From JAWPMV01 sp038527215 (lineage in GTDB: Bacteria; Bacteroidota; Bacteroidia; J057): 55,775 nt of DNA. Shown here piece after piece: positions 9,101 to 17,065 of this stretch. Made by a program: the position numbers and the translations under genes. Below the pieces are notes generated by a model. The model saw nothing but the letters and a program-made list of their open reading frames with translations. It was not told where the DNA came from and did not search any database. The stretch covers positions 1 to 55,775 of the forward strand of contig JBCBGC010000042.1 in the NCBI GenBank assembly GCA_038527215.1, read 5' to 3'. The first letter of the stretch is position 1; every line of letters starts with the position of its first letter.

Positions 9101-9979
9101 TATTTGCCCTATCAGGTCTTACCTTCGAACATCTTCAATCACGCCATCGTGGCATACGTGCTGAATGGAGAAACCTACTATCTGGACCTGACTACGGATA
9201 AATACCCCAACTATGTCTTACCAGAGCAGGATCATGGGGCCTGGTCTTTGTTGATCAAACCGGGCGAAAAAGAAATATTCCGGCTGCCTTATGATCGGAT
9301 CGACCCGATAAAAAATGAGATTGCCTATCAGATTTCGGCCAAGATCGCTCCCGGTGAAGGCCTCACCCTGGATGCCAAGGGTGCTTACAAAGGCATAGAA
9401 GGAGGGCGGATCAGGGAATACCTAACTTCCCAGAAAGGCAAAAATGTTTCTGCCTTCCTGCAGGAGGAATTGGGGATGTATGCTTTTCCGGGAAATATCA
9501 TGGAGAATTACGCCTTTAATTCATTGGACACCATAGATTTACCCTTGAAGCTAGACTGTGAAATTTCCGTCAAAGACTATGGTGAGGAGCTATATGGCCT
9601 GATCATTTTCCCCATTCCCTTCTTAGAGCAATTGCCGGTGCCGGATGCCTTGCTTACCCCAGAAAGGAGAACTGTCCTGGACCTTAATCAAATCCTGTAT
9701 GTGGCCCCGGTTTCTCAGGAACTGAGCATGGAGATTCCAGCCGGTTACCAGCTTTTCTCCGAGCCGGAGGACGTACATCTGGAAACTGAATTTGGAACAT
9801 ATCATCTTACCTATGTGAAGGACGGGAATCAAATGAAGGTGAAAAAACAAAGGGATTTTGCGATGAGCCATATTTTCCCTGAGGACTATCCTGCCTTCCG
9901 GGACTTCTTTTTTAAGGTAACCAAACTGGAAAGAACCAAGCTCATTTTGGTCAAAGAAGGCTTCACCTACCCGAATTAG
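6161..9979 (+). CDS. giant secreted DUF3857/transglutaminase-like protein with TPR repeats
   Basis: 1272 residues with a signal peptide ending LSAQS. Residues about 35-160 and 370-640 are TPR-like helical repeats. About 170-320 looks like a beta-sandwich (WAILGPFQNIGG ... VWINGTLVFSTDEP). A Lys-rich linker lies near residues 535-552. About 700-860 resembles DUF3857, followed by a transglutaminase-like core with Cys953 in GDCKD, His994 in FNHAIVAY and Asp1009 in YYLDLTT, so the catalytic triad is present. Bacteroidota DUF3857 proteins are exported and of uncertain role; peptide cross-linking or cleavage is possible. Downstream comes a TonB_C-TPR protein on the same strand, 155 bases away with its own promoter candidate. 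Much longer than the usual 600-700 residues because of the added TPR and sandwich parts. Confidence 0.88.
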   Translation: MKTTYLGSVRNLFAYLIFSCVGLFSAATLSAQSAGWEALLANDFMAARQAFDESLQKDSTQREELLGALFLADIFKDTERYQRLGKKLLYSHPEPILWRAFRNALPGEALYTDWFESLNPDQKAYGPIRMYASLAKLDETNRKDRSKARKKRLTYEEGTALLMPLLQKDGWAILGPFQNIGGGGLEKVYPPETDGYDPQASYTNAHDLPLQWFSPPFPTLRTGLEFSSVLPGGKHMSTYYARKAFEMEQAGQLDLAITRNNPMKVWINGTLVFSTDEPMGFYADGETINLDLEKGQYEILVKMARKENWYGSARGLFALRYSAPTYGDESSIFMLRALETGGSEKALKPIPGKLNNPGNLKSFSVVEEGLLSANLARLGEGEFAWSEYYLLVRLANRMGKTRVVEEAMVALQKEHPDQVYLQLLLASVYQQNLNRNMAIRMVSQIDLEKTPHYDLLMKELEEVDEDLQEDEYEEKMDQIKAIAPSNRDFVQSYLRYYRGKKDSTTLYAFRDETLTAYPEMAYLFDEEDGEEFVNKGKKKKNKKEKKPQYNQDKKKKWFEEALEYRPFSRNLYQEKVEELLEEKEYETAAKIAQQGLKVSPYDPKLWELLGDTQEGLSQTDSALNCFRRSMQYRSAAGRNYYYGSNPLKKKIERLGEKNEATDFFQKKTLADILAERDLWEETYKDQDAVILLRTADYLINEYGGGEARQSFALLINSENGINPWTEENFSYLGSNVKVQHIKPDSSILKPDMRGTYAVFKDLAPGDLIYVEGTRVLNDVFENGRTYGVGDYFSLRGGSMFINPIYYQKLEIAVPEGSPIQYQSFNAPDLKEKRLAEGFDFYRWEWRFTPELVEEDGAFRKWAAAPDIQFTNAQDWSWLVNWYDDLTRTKLEPNYYIQNLYGEIVKEGMQDEEIIRAIYNYITKEIKYSSVSFLQSNFIPQAPELTCSGGIGDCKDVATLMIALLRMADIESYYVLVRAGDYLPYQVLPSNIFNHAIVAYVLNGETYYLDLTTDKYPNYVLPEQDHGAWSLLIKPGEKEIFRLPYDRIDPIKNEIAYQISAKIAPGEGLTLDAKGAYKGIEGGRIREYLTSQKGKNVSAFLQEELGMYAFPGNIMENYAFNSLDTIDLPLKLDCEISVKDYGEELYGLIIFPIPFLEQLPVPDALLTPERRTVLDLNQILYVAPVSQELSMEIPAGYQLFSEPEDVHLETEFGTYHLTYVKDGNQMKVKKQRDFAMSHIFPEDYPAFRDFFFKVTKLERTKLILVKEGFTYPN

Positions 9980-10077
9980 GCGTAGAGCTGGATTGGGAGT
10001 TTCCTTTTTTCAGAAACCCGAAAACCTTCTCTTTCGCCCAAAAGACCTAAATCCGGACAAGCGTTTATTTCTTCCTA

Positions 10078-10106
10078 TTTGGATCACGGGCTTTTTGTTA
10101 CCTTTG
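10078..10106 (+). promoter_or_regulatory. candidate Bacteroidota-type promoter of the TonB_C-TPR gene
   Basis: A -33-like TTTG (10078-10081) and a -7-like TACCTTTG (10099-10106) match the TTTG / TAnnTTTG pattern of the Bacteroidota primary sigma factor. The spacing is 17 bases, slightly short. The ATG follows 28 bases after the -7 box. Confidence 0.5.
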
Positions 10107-10134
10107 CGAAATGTTTTCAAAAACCCGATGAAAG

Positions 10135-11454
10135 ATGAAGTTGCTTAGATGGATGCTGGCCCCTGTGCTGGTGATGATGCTGGCTCAGCCTACAGTCGTG
10201 CAGGCCCAAACCGAGGAGCCTGATATCAATGCATTTGTGTACGTAGATAAGGAACCAAACCCTACCAACCTGGAAGCGGTGCGGTCAACCATGGCTTATC
10301 CTACCGAGGCGATTGAAGCGGGAGCGGAAGGAACGGTAGTGGCCCGGGTATTGGTGAATACCAAGGGCGAGTACATCAAACACCGCATGGTCACCCAAAT
10401 TCACCCGGCGCTGGTGGCGGCTGTGGAGGAGAAAATTGAGAATCTGAGCTTTTCTCCCGCCATGATCAAGGATTCTGCGGTGATGTTTTGGGTAAATGTG
10501 CCGTTTGCCTTCAAACTTCTGGATGATGGAGATATCATTCAGGGCAAAATCGACGAGCTCACTGAGCAATTAACGGCCCCCGATGCCAGCTATGAGATCT
10601 GGCATAAGCGAGGCGTCCTGCGTAGCCAACTTGACTCCTTGGAGGACGCCATCGTGGATTTCACCGAAAGTCTTCGGTTGAATCCCATGAAAAACAAAAA
10701 GAAAGTGGCGAAGAATACCTATCCCTTCCTGATCTTTTCTCACTATAGCCGGGCTGCGGCCTACATAGGCCAGGAAAAATATGCTGAAGCGATTGCTGAT
10801 TATGATCAGGCGCAGACCTATTTCGAGGAAATGAAAATCCAGGATAGTACCGCTGATGAGACTTATCCGCTGATTCATCTGGAGCGTGGCTACGCCCAGG
10901 GATTAGCTGAGAATTACGATGCGGCTCGGAAGGACTTCCGTTGGGTATTGGATAACGATACCAGCCTGACATGTACCGCTTACGAACTGATGGCGGATGT
11001 GGGACTAGCGGAACAGAACTATCCCGAACTGGTCAAGGCTTATAATGGGCTCATAGAATGCAAGCCAGGCGATCCTTTGCTTCACTACAGCCGTGGCTAT
11101 TACAAACTGGAAAGTGAGGACTACGATGGAGCCATAAAGGACTTCACCGTTACCCTGGAGCTCAGTGACAACATGAACCTGAACATGGCTTCTCATAACC
11201 AGACCGCCAGAGCCTTTCAGAAAATGGGCCGCTTTGAGGACGCCCTGGGCGCTATTCGGGCTTCCCAGAAAATCAATCTCCTCAATCCTCAGACCTTGAT
11301 TTTTAAAGGCAAAATCATGCTGGAAAAAGGAGACAAAGATCAGGCCTGTAAAGACTGGCAGCAAGCGGTTGATTTTGGTGCTACAGGAACAGAACTCGAA
11401 GAAATCGGCCAACTTTTGAAAGAGCATTGTGGGATTGAGATTGAGGAGGAGTAA
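10135..11454 (+). CDS. secreted TonB_C-domain protein with TPR repeats
   Basis: 439 residues, signal peptide ending near VQAQ. Residues about 38-128 form a TonB C-terminal-like domain: MAYPTEAIEAGAEGTVVARVLVN, then a conserved FSPA segment and VPFAFKL. After it, residues 135-435 are TPR repeats (for example YAEAIADYDQA, YDGAIKDFTVTLEL, FEDALGAIRAS). In classical TonB the domain is at the C-terminus behind a membrane anchor; here it follows the signal peptide directly and no transmembrane anchor is seen, so proton-motive coupling is unlikely and the domain may bind a periplasmic partner (inference). It probably shares a transcript with galM, whose ATG is 38 bases downstream. Confidence 0.85.
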   Translation: MKLLRWMLAPVLVMMLAQPTVVQAQTEEPDINAFVYVDKEPNPTNLEAVRSTMAYPTEAIEAGAEGTVVARVLVNTKGEYIKHRMVTQIHPALVAAVEEKIENLSFSPAMIKDSAVMFWVNVPFAFKLLDDGDIIQGKIDELTEQLTAPDASYEIWHKRGVLRSQLDSLEDAIVDFTESLRLNPMKNKKKVAKNTYPFLIFSHYSRAAAYIGQEKYAEAIADYDQAQTYFEEMKIQDSTADETYPLIHLERGYAQGLAENYDAARKDFRWVLDNDTSLTCTAYELMADVGLAEQNYPELVKAYNGLIECKPGDPLLHYSRGYYKLESEDYDGAIKDFTVTLELSDNMNLNMASHNQTARAFQKMGRFEDALGAIRASQKINLLNPQTLIFKGKIMLEKGDKDQACKDWQQAVDFGATGTELEEIGQLLKEHCGIEIEEE

Positions 11455-11492
11455 ATACAGCTTGCTTTCCTCAAGCTAACCTTATCCACATA

Positions 11493-12539
11493 ATGAAAAT
11501 TTCTCAATTCGGCTTCCTGCCTGACGGTAGAGAAGTCATCAGCTATCTCTTAGAAAGCAAAACCGGCAGCAGCGTCGAAATCCTCAATTACGGAGGTATT
11601 TGGCGCAGTCTTCGCCTGCCCACCCCCTCAGGCGACTTCCTCGATCCGGTCCTGGGATTCGATGATATAGCGGGTTATCTCTCTGACCAGGCCTATATTG
11701 GGGCCTTGATTGGTCGTTTTGGTAACCGAATCGGTGCCGGAAAGCTCAAGATAGGAGAAGCATCCTATGAATTGGAGGTCAACAATGGGGGCAACCACTT
11801 ACATGGAGGAACCGAGGGTTTCGATAAGAAGATCTGGGCGGTAGAGCCCTTTGAGAACGAAGCGGGAGAAGGCCTGATCCTGACCTATGTGAGTGCCGAT
11901 GGGGAAGAACATTATCCTGGCCAACTCACCATGGAGGTCCGCTATCATTGGAGCCACGACCATTATTTATCCATCCAATACCAGGCCAGGACTACCCGCA
12001 CCACCGTCCTGAATCCGACCCACCATGCCTATTTCAACCTGCATGGCAAGGGCAGTATTTTGGATCACGAACTTGTCTTGGAGGCAGATGCTTTTGTGCC
12101 TGTCAGTGAGAAGGTTTTGCCTACTGGAGAACTAAGACCCGTGGAAGGTACTCCCTTTGATTTTCGGGATGCGAAACCCATTGGCAGAGATATCGGGCAG
12201 GCCTATGATCAACTGGATTTTGGCGGAGGATACGACCACAGCTTTGTGGTGAGAGGAGAGAAAGGACAGTTGCGCAAAGCTGCCTGGTGCAAAAGCCCCT
12301 TAAGCGGCTTGGAAATGGAAGTATATACCACCGAACCCGGCGTTCAGTTGTATACCGCAAACTGGTTGAATGATCCGAATGGGAAAGCAGGGCAACACTA
12401 TCAGGCCCGGGAGGCTTTTTGCCTGGAAACCCAGCATTATCCGGATTCCCCTAACCGACCTGAGTTTCCTTCTACGGTGCTGGAGCCAGGAGAAGTCTTT
12501 GTTTCAGAGACCCAATACCGTTTTTCCTTCGGCAGCTAG
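11493..12539 (+). CDS. galM: aldose 1-epimerase (galactose mutarotase)
   Basis: 348 residues, the normal length for GalM, which interconverts alpha and beta anomers of galactose and other aldoses in the cytoplasm. Family signatures in order: GRFGNRIGAGKL, NNGGNHLHGG with the substrate-binding His, NPTHHAYFNLHG carrying the second His, YDHSFVV, LYTANWLN, and the C-terminal LETQHYPDSPNRPEFPS that holds the catalytic Glu. No signal peptide, so intracellular. The stop codon TAG (12537-12539) overlaps the stop of the convergent crtZ-like gene on the palindrome CTAG. Confidence 0.95.
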   Translation: MKISQFGFLPDGREVISYLLESKTGSSVEILNYGGIWRSLRLPTPSGDFLDPVLGFDDIAGYLSDQAYIGALIGRFGNRIGAGKLKIGEASYELEVNNGGNHLHGGTEGFDKKIWAVEPFENEAGEGLILTYVSADGEEHYPGQLTMEVRYHWSHDHYLSIQYQARTTRTTVLNPTHHAYFNLHGKGSILDHELVLEADAFVPVSEKVLPTGELRPVEGTPFDFRDAKPIGRDIGQAYDQLDFGGGYDHSFVVRGEKGQLRKAAWCKSPLSGLEMEVYTTEPGVQLYTANWLNDPNGKAGQHYQAREAFCLETQHYPDSPNRPEFPSTVLEPGEVFVSETQYRFSFGS

Positions 12540-12997
12540 GCGTGTTGCCTGACCCGTTTTACTTCGTACTTTTTCGGGGCATACAAAAAGCCAAAGGCTT
12601 CACTCTGGGTCCGGCCCAGGTGCTTATGATGGATTTTGTGGGCGCGGATCAGGCGATTGACGTAGGGATGGCGAAAGTGATACTTTAGCTTGACCCGACG
12701 ATGGATGATGACGTCGTGAAAGAGGAAGTAAATGATGCCATACAGGCTAATGCCCAGACCGATACCCAGGCTAAGGGCTTGGTTTTCAATGCCGTGAACG
12801 ATGCAGGCCGTAGCCGCAACCCCATACAAGACGGATACCAGGTCATTCCATTCAAACCAGCCTGGATTGACCCGATGATGGGATTTATGTAAAAACCAAA
12901 GGGGACCGTGCAGGAGATATTTGTGCATGAACCAGGCCCATGCTTCCATAGCGATGGCTGTGCCCAGTAAAACGAGGATTTGTAAGAGGGTCATCAT
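12536..12997 (-). CDS. crtZ: beta-carotene hydroxylase-like membrane protein (fatty acid hydroxylase superfamily)
   Basis: 153 residues with four hydrophobic segments and the di-iron histidine clusters of CrtZ: HKYLLH, HKSHH, HDVIIHRR and HKIHHKHLG. CrtZ adds 3-hydroxyl groups to beta-ionone rings, giving zeaxanthin, in the inner membrane. Pigmented Bacteroidota commonly carry this enzyme, but no other carotenoid gene is in the window, so the substrate is inferred from family only. It is the last gene of a minus-strand run with the two lytic transglycosylases and the GH28-like gene (gap 50 bases to the upstream gene) and may merely be carried on that transcript. Its stop codon interlocks with that of galM. 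Confidence 0.88.
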   Translation of the reverse strand: MMTLLQILVLLGTAIAMEAWAWFMHKYLLHGPLWFLHKSHHRVNPGWFEWNDLVSVLYGVAATACIVHGIENQALSLGIGLGISLYGIIYFLFHDVIIHRRVKLKYHFRHPYVNRLIRAHKIHHKHLGRTQSEAFGFLYAPKKYEVKRVRQHA

Positions 12998-13047
12998 AGG
13001 CGAAGGCTAGCTTGCCTACCCAAATTAACAAATAATACCAGACATCC

Positions 13048-14193
13048 TTAGTAGACGATTTCAGGACTTTTTATTTCCTCTTCCCGCCAAAGAAAGAGGG
13101 TGTCATGACAGACTGAATCAGGCAGGGTCTGAAGAATCACGTCCAGTTCGAGGAGAGAAGCCAGAGCAACCTGAGAATAGTTTTGAGAGGCGTTTTTAAA
13201 GCCCTTATACTCGGTTTGCCATACCTTTTTCATAAAATCCGGCCCGGAAGAGAATTCCGCTATTTGATCGAGCACCCCGGCCACGTTGCCAGCCCCTGCA
13301 TGATAAGAATGTAGCACCAACAAGCGGAACCATAAATCACTTTCCTGGAAAGGGATTTCCCGCTTTCTCAGCATATATCGGGTTTGGGCTACACATCGTT
13401 GTTTGAGCAGGGCCGCGGCGCATTGCGCTGCTTTAGGAAAGTCTTCCCGCTCATCTATGCTGTCGTTCACAATCAGCCCGTATTCAGTCGCTACATTCTC
13501 CATCAACTGAAAGGAGCCATAAGCGCCTACCGGAGAATATTGCAGCTTACCCGGACTCTCAATGAGCAGAATGGCCTGGGCATACCAGGGATCTACCCCC
13601 AGATGCTCGAAGATTTGCACCGCCTGGGCAATATGGGGCAGCATCTTTTTGAATTCGTAGTAGTGCCTTTTTCCCGGGGTGACAAAAACACCGGCATTCT
13701 CGGCTAATTCATGTCGCAGCCGGACACTATCGCGGTAGTCCTCTTTCATGGTATCGGTGAGGGCTTCCCATTTCCGTAGCGGAACGATGTCGATGATTTC
13801 GCGATTATGAGCGAGGTTGATGATAGCTGAATCTTTGCCGAGGTTCATGACCATGCGCCAGAAAATGGTTTGATTCAGCGTGTCCCACTTTTGCTGGTAC
13901 ATGAGGGAGTCCCACACCACTTTTAGGCAACTCATATCAAAAGGCAGCACCTCCATGGTAAACTTTACCATCGTGGTATCCCACCACTCATTGATCAGGG
14001 CTATTTCTAAATCGCCGATGCTATCATTGGGAAATACGTTAAACTCTATATGGTTGGGGTAGGTAATAGGCTCGAATACACGGACTTGCTGAACCTCAAC
14101 GGTTCCCGTGGGAGTGGAGAGCAAGGCATATGCAGAATATCCAAGAACAAGGAGCGAGGCCAACGCAGTGATGGCGATCAGTCCCTTTTTCAA
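13048..14193 (-). CDS. lytic transglycosylase-like protein (SLT domain), paralog 1
   Basis: 381 residues with an uncleaved or signal-type N-terminal hydrophobic helix (residues 5-26), so periplasmic or membrane-anchored. The C-terminal half is an SLT lysozyme-like domain: catalytic Glu212 in ILLIESPG, followed by GAYGSFQLM and later HSYHAGAGNVAGVL and NASQNYSQVALA. Such enzymes cleave peptidoglycan between MurNAc and GlcNAc. The first 190 residues are not a standard partner domain; they share a signature (KWDTLNQ-x-x-FWR, and VDPWYAQ just before the SLT core) with the paralog at 15937-16899. Relative to paralog 2 it has about 50 extra N-terminal residues. Confidence 0.85.
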   Translation of the reverse strand: MKKGLIAITALASLLVLGYSAYALLSTPTGTVEVQQVRVFEPITYPNHIEFNVFPNDSIGDLEIALINEWWDTTMVKFTMEVLPFDMSCLKVVWDSLMYQQKWDTLNQTIFWRMVMNLGKDSAIINLAHNREIIDIVPLRKWEALTDTMKEDYRDSVRLRHELAENAGVFVTPGKRHYYEFKKMLPHIAQAVQIFEHLGVDPWYAQAILLIESPGKLQYSPVGAYGSFQLMENVATEYGLIVNDSIDEREDFPKAAQCAAALLKQRCVAQTRYMLRKREIPFQESDLWFRLLVLHSYHAGAGNVAGVLDQIAEFSSGPDFMKKVWQTEYKGFKNASQNYSQVALASLLELDVILQTLPDSVCHDTLFLWREEEIKSPEIVY

Positions 14194-14317
14194 GCCAGAA
14201 GAAATTAATCCCTGCCAGGGTGACAGTTTGGGTCAAAAGATACGAGGATACGGTTGCAAAAATGCTGCCGGATGCATGAACGGTTGAAAGATTTTCGTAA
14301 GTGGCTAGATGGTGGCC

Positions 14318-15907
14318 TTAAGGCTTAACTTGCAGGGCATTATTAGGAAAGGTTTCCGTTTTTTCCCAAGCTTCGGAACAGTTTCCCAGGGGATCAAAGC
14401 CCTGAATATGCAGGGCTTTTGATTTTTCGCCTGAGAACAATATCCCGGTTTTGGTACCGATACCTGGGTAAATTCCGGAGAGTACGGCCTGCCGCACCTG
14501 ATGCAAATGAAAGGCCGGATGATCCCCGCCTTTTATACCCGGGCTGGCGGTCACGCCTTGAGCCAGGACGTTTTGAACCTCATGCAAGTATACCCCAGAG
14601 GACCAGGTTGATTCGGAGCTATCCTGATCCCATCGGACGGACACATCGCTTAGGTGAACCCCATCGACATGATGGATTTCCAATCCATGGGTGATGCGCT
14701 TATCTGGCGTAGCCTCAGGCTCCAAATGCAATTGTACATTGCGGAGACGGATGTTTTCCAGGTATTTTCCATCGGGAAATTCCTCAGTGGGCCAGTAGCC
14801 TTCAATTTTGCTGCTACCCTGACCGGTGGCGATGATGTTCTCAAAGAGCACATTCCTGATTTGCCCTACCGGGTGCTTGCCTCTTTTTTTCAGCACTACC
14901 CAAATGGCTTCCCCATTGCCCCACCAGTTGAAGTGCTTGCGGTTGGTTTCAATGGTGATATTGGAAAAAATCACATCTTCGACCGTGCCGCCATAGCGGA
15001 CCACGATGCTGAGCCCTCGGTTGCTATTCCGAATGACGCAGTTATTGAATACGATGTGCCGCATATCTCCATAGCTTTCGGTGCCTAGTTTCAGAGCAGT
15101 GGAGGTAGAAGTGAGGACACAGTTGGTAACGGTAACATTTTCGCTGGAGCGATAGCCCCAGGGCATTTTATTGGATTTGATGGCGATGGCATCATCTCCG
15201 GTTTCAATCACGCAATCAGAAATCCGGACGTCTCGACATCCATCCACGTCTATGCCGTCGGCATTGACCCCTGCCTCCAGGCTGGAGGTGATATGCAGTC
15301 CCCGGATGTTTACCCGGTCGCAGGTTTTCAGATCCACCGTCCAGGAGCAGGATTCCACCAGGGAAATGCCTTCCAGCAGGATATCCTGGCTGCGTTCAAA
15401 GGTGATCAGCCGGACAAAAGGCGGCACTTTATAATACATCTTCATTTCCACCCCTGCTTCCCGGGCTTTCTCGGTATAGTCCGCGATGAAATAGTCCACC
15501 TTTTTGAGGGGGTCATAGGTGCGCCGAGCCCGTCCATTTATGACGCCCTTCCCTTGAATGGAAATGTGCCTGGCCCGATCTGCATATATCAGGATAGGTC
15601 GCTTCCAATAATTGTAAACGGTGTAGTCTTTCTCCTCCAGGCTGGCATACAAAGTCGCCCCGGCTTCCAGGTACAGCGTGGTGTAATCTTTGAGCTGGAT
15701 GGTCCCGATTTTATAATTCCCCGGCGGCACATAGACGGTCCCTCCGCCCTGAGCATGGGCTGAGTCCAGGGCCTGTTGTAAAAGATGGGTGACCAATTGG
15801 GCGGAATCGCCCGTAGCGCCCAGCGCTTTGAGATTGATAGAGGAGATGGGCTGAGCAAAAGCAGATAGACTCAGCAACAGACAGCAGATCGTGAACAGTT
15901 TGCGCAT
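14318..15907 (-). CDS. secreted GH28-like (polygalacturonase fold) glycoside hydrolase
   Basis: 529 residues, signal peptide ending LSAFAQP, then the pectate-lyase-superfamily opening (LGATGDSAQ...GGGTVYVPPGNY) and a right-handed beta-helix. Acidic active-site motifs of GH28 are present as N215-A-D217-G and G237-D238-D239. The usual His motif (GHG) is replaced by GTES (275-278), and the substrate Arg-Lys motif is reduced to IVVR304, so it is either a bacterial rhamnogalacturonase/exo-type GH28 or an altered enzyme. It lies between the two transglycosylase paralogs, 29 bases after paralog 2, so the three genes are probably cotranscribed. It may act on a pectin-like or host/algal polymer; the substrate cannot be told. 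Confidence 0.87.
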   Translation of the reverse strand: MRKLFTICCLLLSLSAFAQPISSINLKALGATGDSAQLVTHLLQQALDSAHAQGGGTVYVPPGNYKIGTIQLKDYTTLYLEAGATLYASLEEKDYTVYNYWKRPILIYADRARHISIQGKGVINGRARRTYDPLKKVDYFIADYTEKAREAGVEMKMYYKVPPFVRLITFERSQDILLEGISLVESCSWTVDLKTCDRVNIRGLHITSSLEAGVNADGIDVDGCRDVRISDCVIETGDDAIAIKSNKMPWGYRSSENVTVTNCVLTSTSTALKLGTESYGDMRHIVFNNCVIRNSNRGLSIVVRYGGTVEDVIFSNITIETNRKHFNWWGNGEAIWVVLKKRGKHPVGQIRNVLFENIIATGQGSSKIEGYWPTEEFPDGKYLENIRLRNVQLHLEPEATPDKRITHGLEIHHVDGVHLSDVSVRWDQDSSESTWSSGVYLHEVQNVLAQGVTASPGIKGGDHPAFHLHQVRQAVLSGIYPGIGTKTGILFSGEKSKALHIQGFDPLGNCSEAWEKTETFPNNALQVKP

Positions 15908-15936
15908 AAAAATCCGGGAATAGGTCCAGGCCTAAG

Positions 15937-16899
15937 TTACAACTTAACCGGACAAAGTATGCTGCATTCCCGTTCGATCAGGCGATCTAGTTCAAGCATA
16001 GTCGCCAGGGCGAGTTGAGAGTAATTCTGAGAAGCATTGCGAAAGCCACGATAAGAGGTTTGCCACAGTGCCTGAATAAGCGCTGGACCACCCTTGCGGA
16101 TATTGGCTTTTCTCAAAGCTCCGGCTACATTGGAAGCTCCGGCATGATAAACATGTAAGGCCAGAAGGCGGAACCAGGTATCGCGCTCATTATATCGGAT
16201 CCCCCGACTCCTGAGCATGCGACGGGTGGCAGGTAGGCACACCGTACGGATAAAGGAGGCGGCTGCAGTGGCAGATTTTTCCAAATCTTCCCGTTCGTCC
16301 TCTTCGGCGTTGACTTTCAATCCCTGGGAAATGGCTACGTACTTCATGAGTTGGAAGTGGCCTACCGCGCCCACATTAGAGGTTCGGGAAATGCCAGGGC
16401 TCTCAATCAACAAAATGGCCTGGGCATACCAGGGATCTACCTGCATTTCCTGAAAAATATCTACGCATTGGTCAATGATGGGAAGCGTTTCTCGGATCTG
16501 GTAATAATCCTGCTTGCCATAGGTAACGTAAAGGCGGGTGTAGGAAGGGAGCTTATATTTTTTTAGCAAACTATCCTTGAAGTGCCTTTTTTCTTCGGTT
16601 TCCATCGCCTCATAAATGGCAGAAGGAAAGGCATTAAGGACCTGTCGGGTCTTGGCGATAGAGAGGAGGGCCACCGTAGAGTCCATGGTCATGATTCTGC
16701 GCCAGAATCTGATTTGACTGAGGGTATCCCAGCGCTCCTGGTATAAGGAGGAGTCGTTGACCACCACATGCAAGGCGTTATTCTGGTGAACGACTATTTC
16801 CGTAAGGGGGGGCTTGGGGGTAGGGGCCAGCTGGCCAAAGGAAGGGATTGCCCCCAGAAAACAGCTAATGCCAACAAAAATCAATCTCCAATCTATCAT
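15937..16899 (-). CDS. lytic transglycosylase-like protein (SLT domain), paralog 2
   Basis: 320 residues, signal peptide ending PSFGQ. Catalytic Glu166 in ILLIESPG, then GAVGHFQLM, HVYHAGASNVAGAL and NASQNYSQLALA, all matching paralog 1 closely. The N-terminal part carries the same RWDTLSQ-x-x-FWR signature and VDPWYAQ lead-in. Likely a periplasmic peptidoglycan-cleaving enzyme. It is the first gene of the minus-strand run 16899 to 12536; a 7-bp palindrome lies 39-55 bases upstream. The pair probably arose by duplication, with the GH28 gene inserted or retained between them. Confidence 0.85.
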   Translation of the reverse strand: MIDWRLIFVGISCFLGAIPSFGQLAPTPKPPLTEIVVHQNNALHVVVNDSSLYQERWDTLSQIRFWRRIMTMDSTVALLSIAKTRQVLNAFPSAIYEAMETEEKRHFKDSLLKKYKLPSYTRLYVTYGKQDYYQIRETLPIIDQCVDIFQEMQVDPWYAQAILLIESPGISRTSNVGAVGHFQLMKYVAISQGLKVNAEEDEREDLEKSATAAASFIRTVCLPATRRMLRSRGIRYNERDTWFRLLALHVYHAGASNVAGALRKANIRKGGPALIQALWQTSYRGFRNASQNYSQLALATMLELDRLIERECSILCPVKL

Positions 16900-16937
16900 C
16901 TTTTACTCAAATCCGTTTGCTCACAAGAGGTATCATA

Positions 16938-16954
16938 AGATAGACATTCTATCT
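16938..16954. promoter_or_regulatory. perfect palindrome upstream of the transglycosylase operon (possible operator)
   Basis: AGATAGA and TCTATCT form a perfect 7-bp inverted repeat around CAT. It lies 39 bases before the start of the minus-strand transglycosylase gene and downstream of the galE terminator. There is no T tract after it on either strand, so an operator is more likely than a terminator. Confidence 0.35.
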
Positions 16955-17000
16955 GAAAGTTAGATGCACAAATAATTGAAAATGCATATAATTTATCCAG

Positions 17001-17033
17001 AAAAAAATCCGACCAGCTGGATACTGGCCGGAT
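17001..17033 (-). terminator. intrinsic terminator after galE, end of the surface-glycan locus
   Basis: On the minus strand ATCCGGCCAG pairs with CTGGTCGGAT across a 7-base loop (one G-T pair), followed immediately by a run of seven T residues. It lies 33 bases after the galE stop and closes the long minus-strand series. Confidence 0.85.
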
Positions 17034-17065
17034 ATTCTATATTATCGGAGGTTTGGGTTTTGGAG

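Noticed and set aside
9995..10019. GGGAGTTTC/GAAACCC hairpin after the DUF3857 gene as a terminator
   Set aside because: One-base bulge and no T run after the stem; the T tract is in the loop.
16903..16910. TTACTCAA half-site identical to one arm of the regulator palindrome, just upstream of transglycosylase paralog 2
   Set aside because: Only one arm is present; an 8-base match is expected about once or twice by chance in a window this size.
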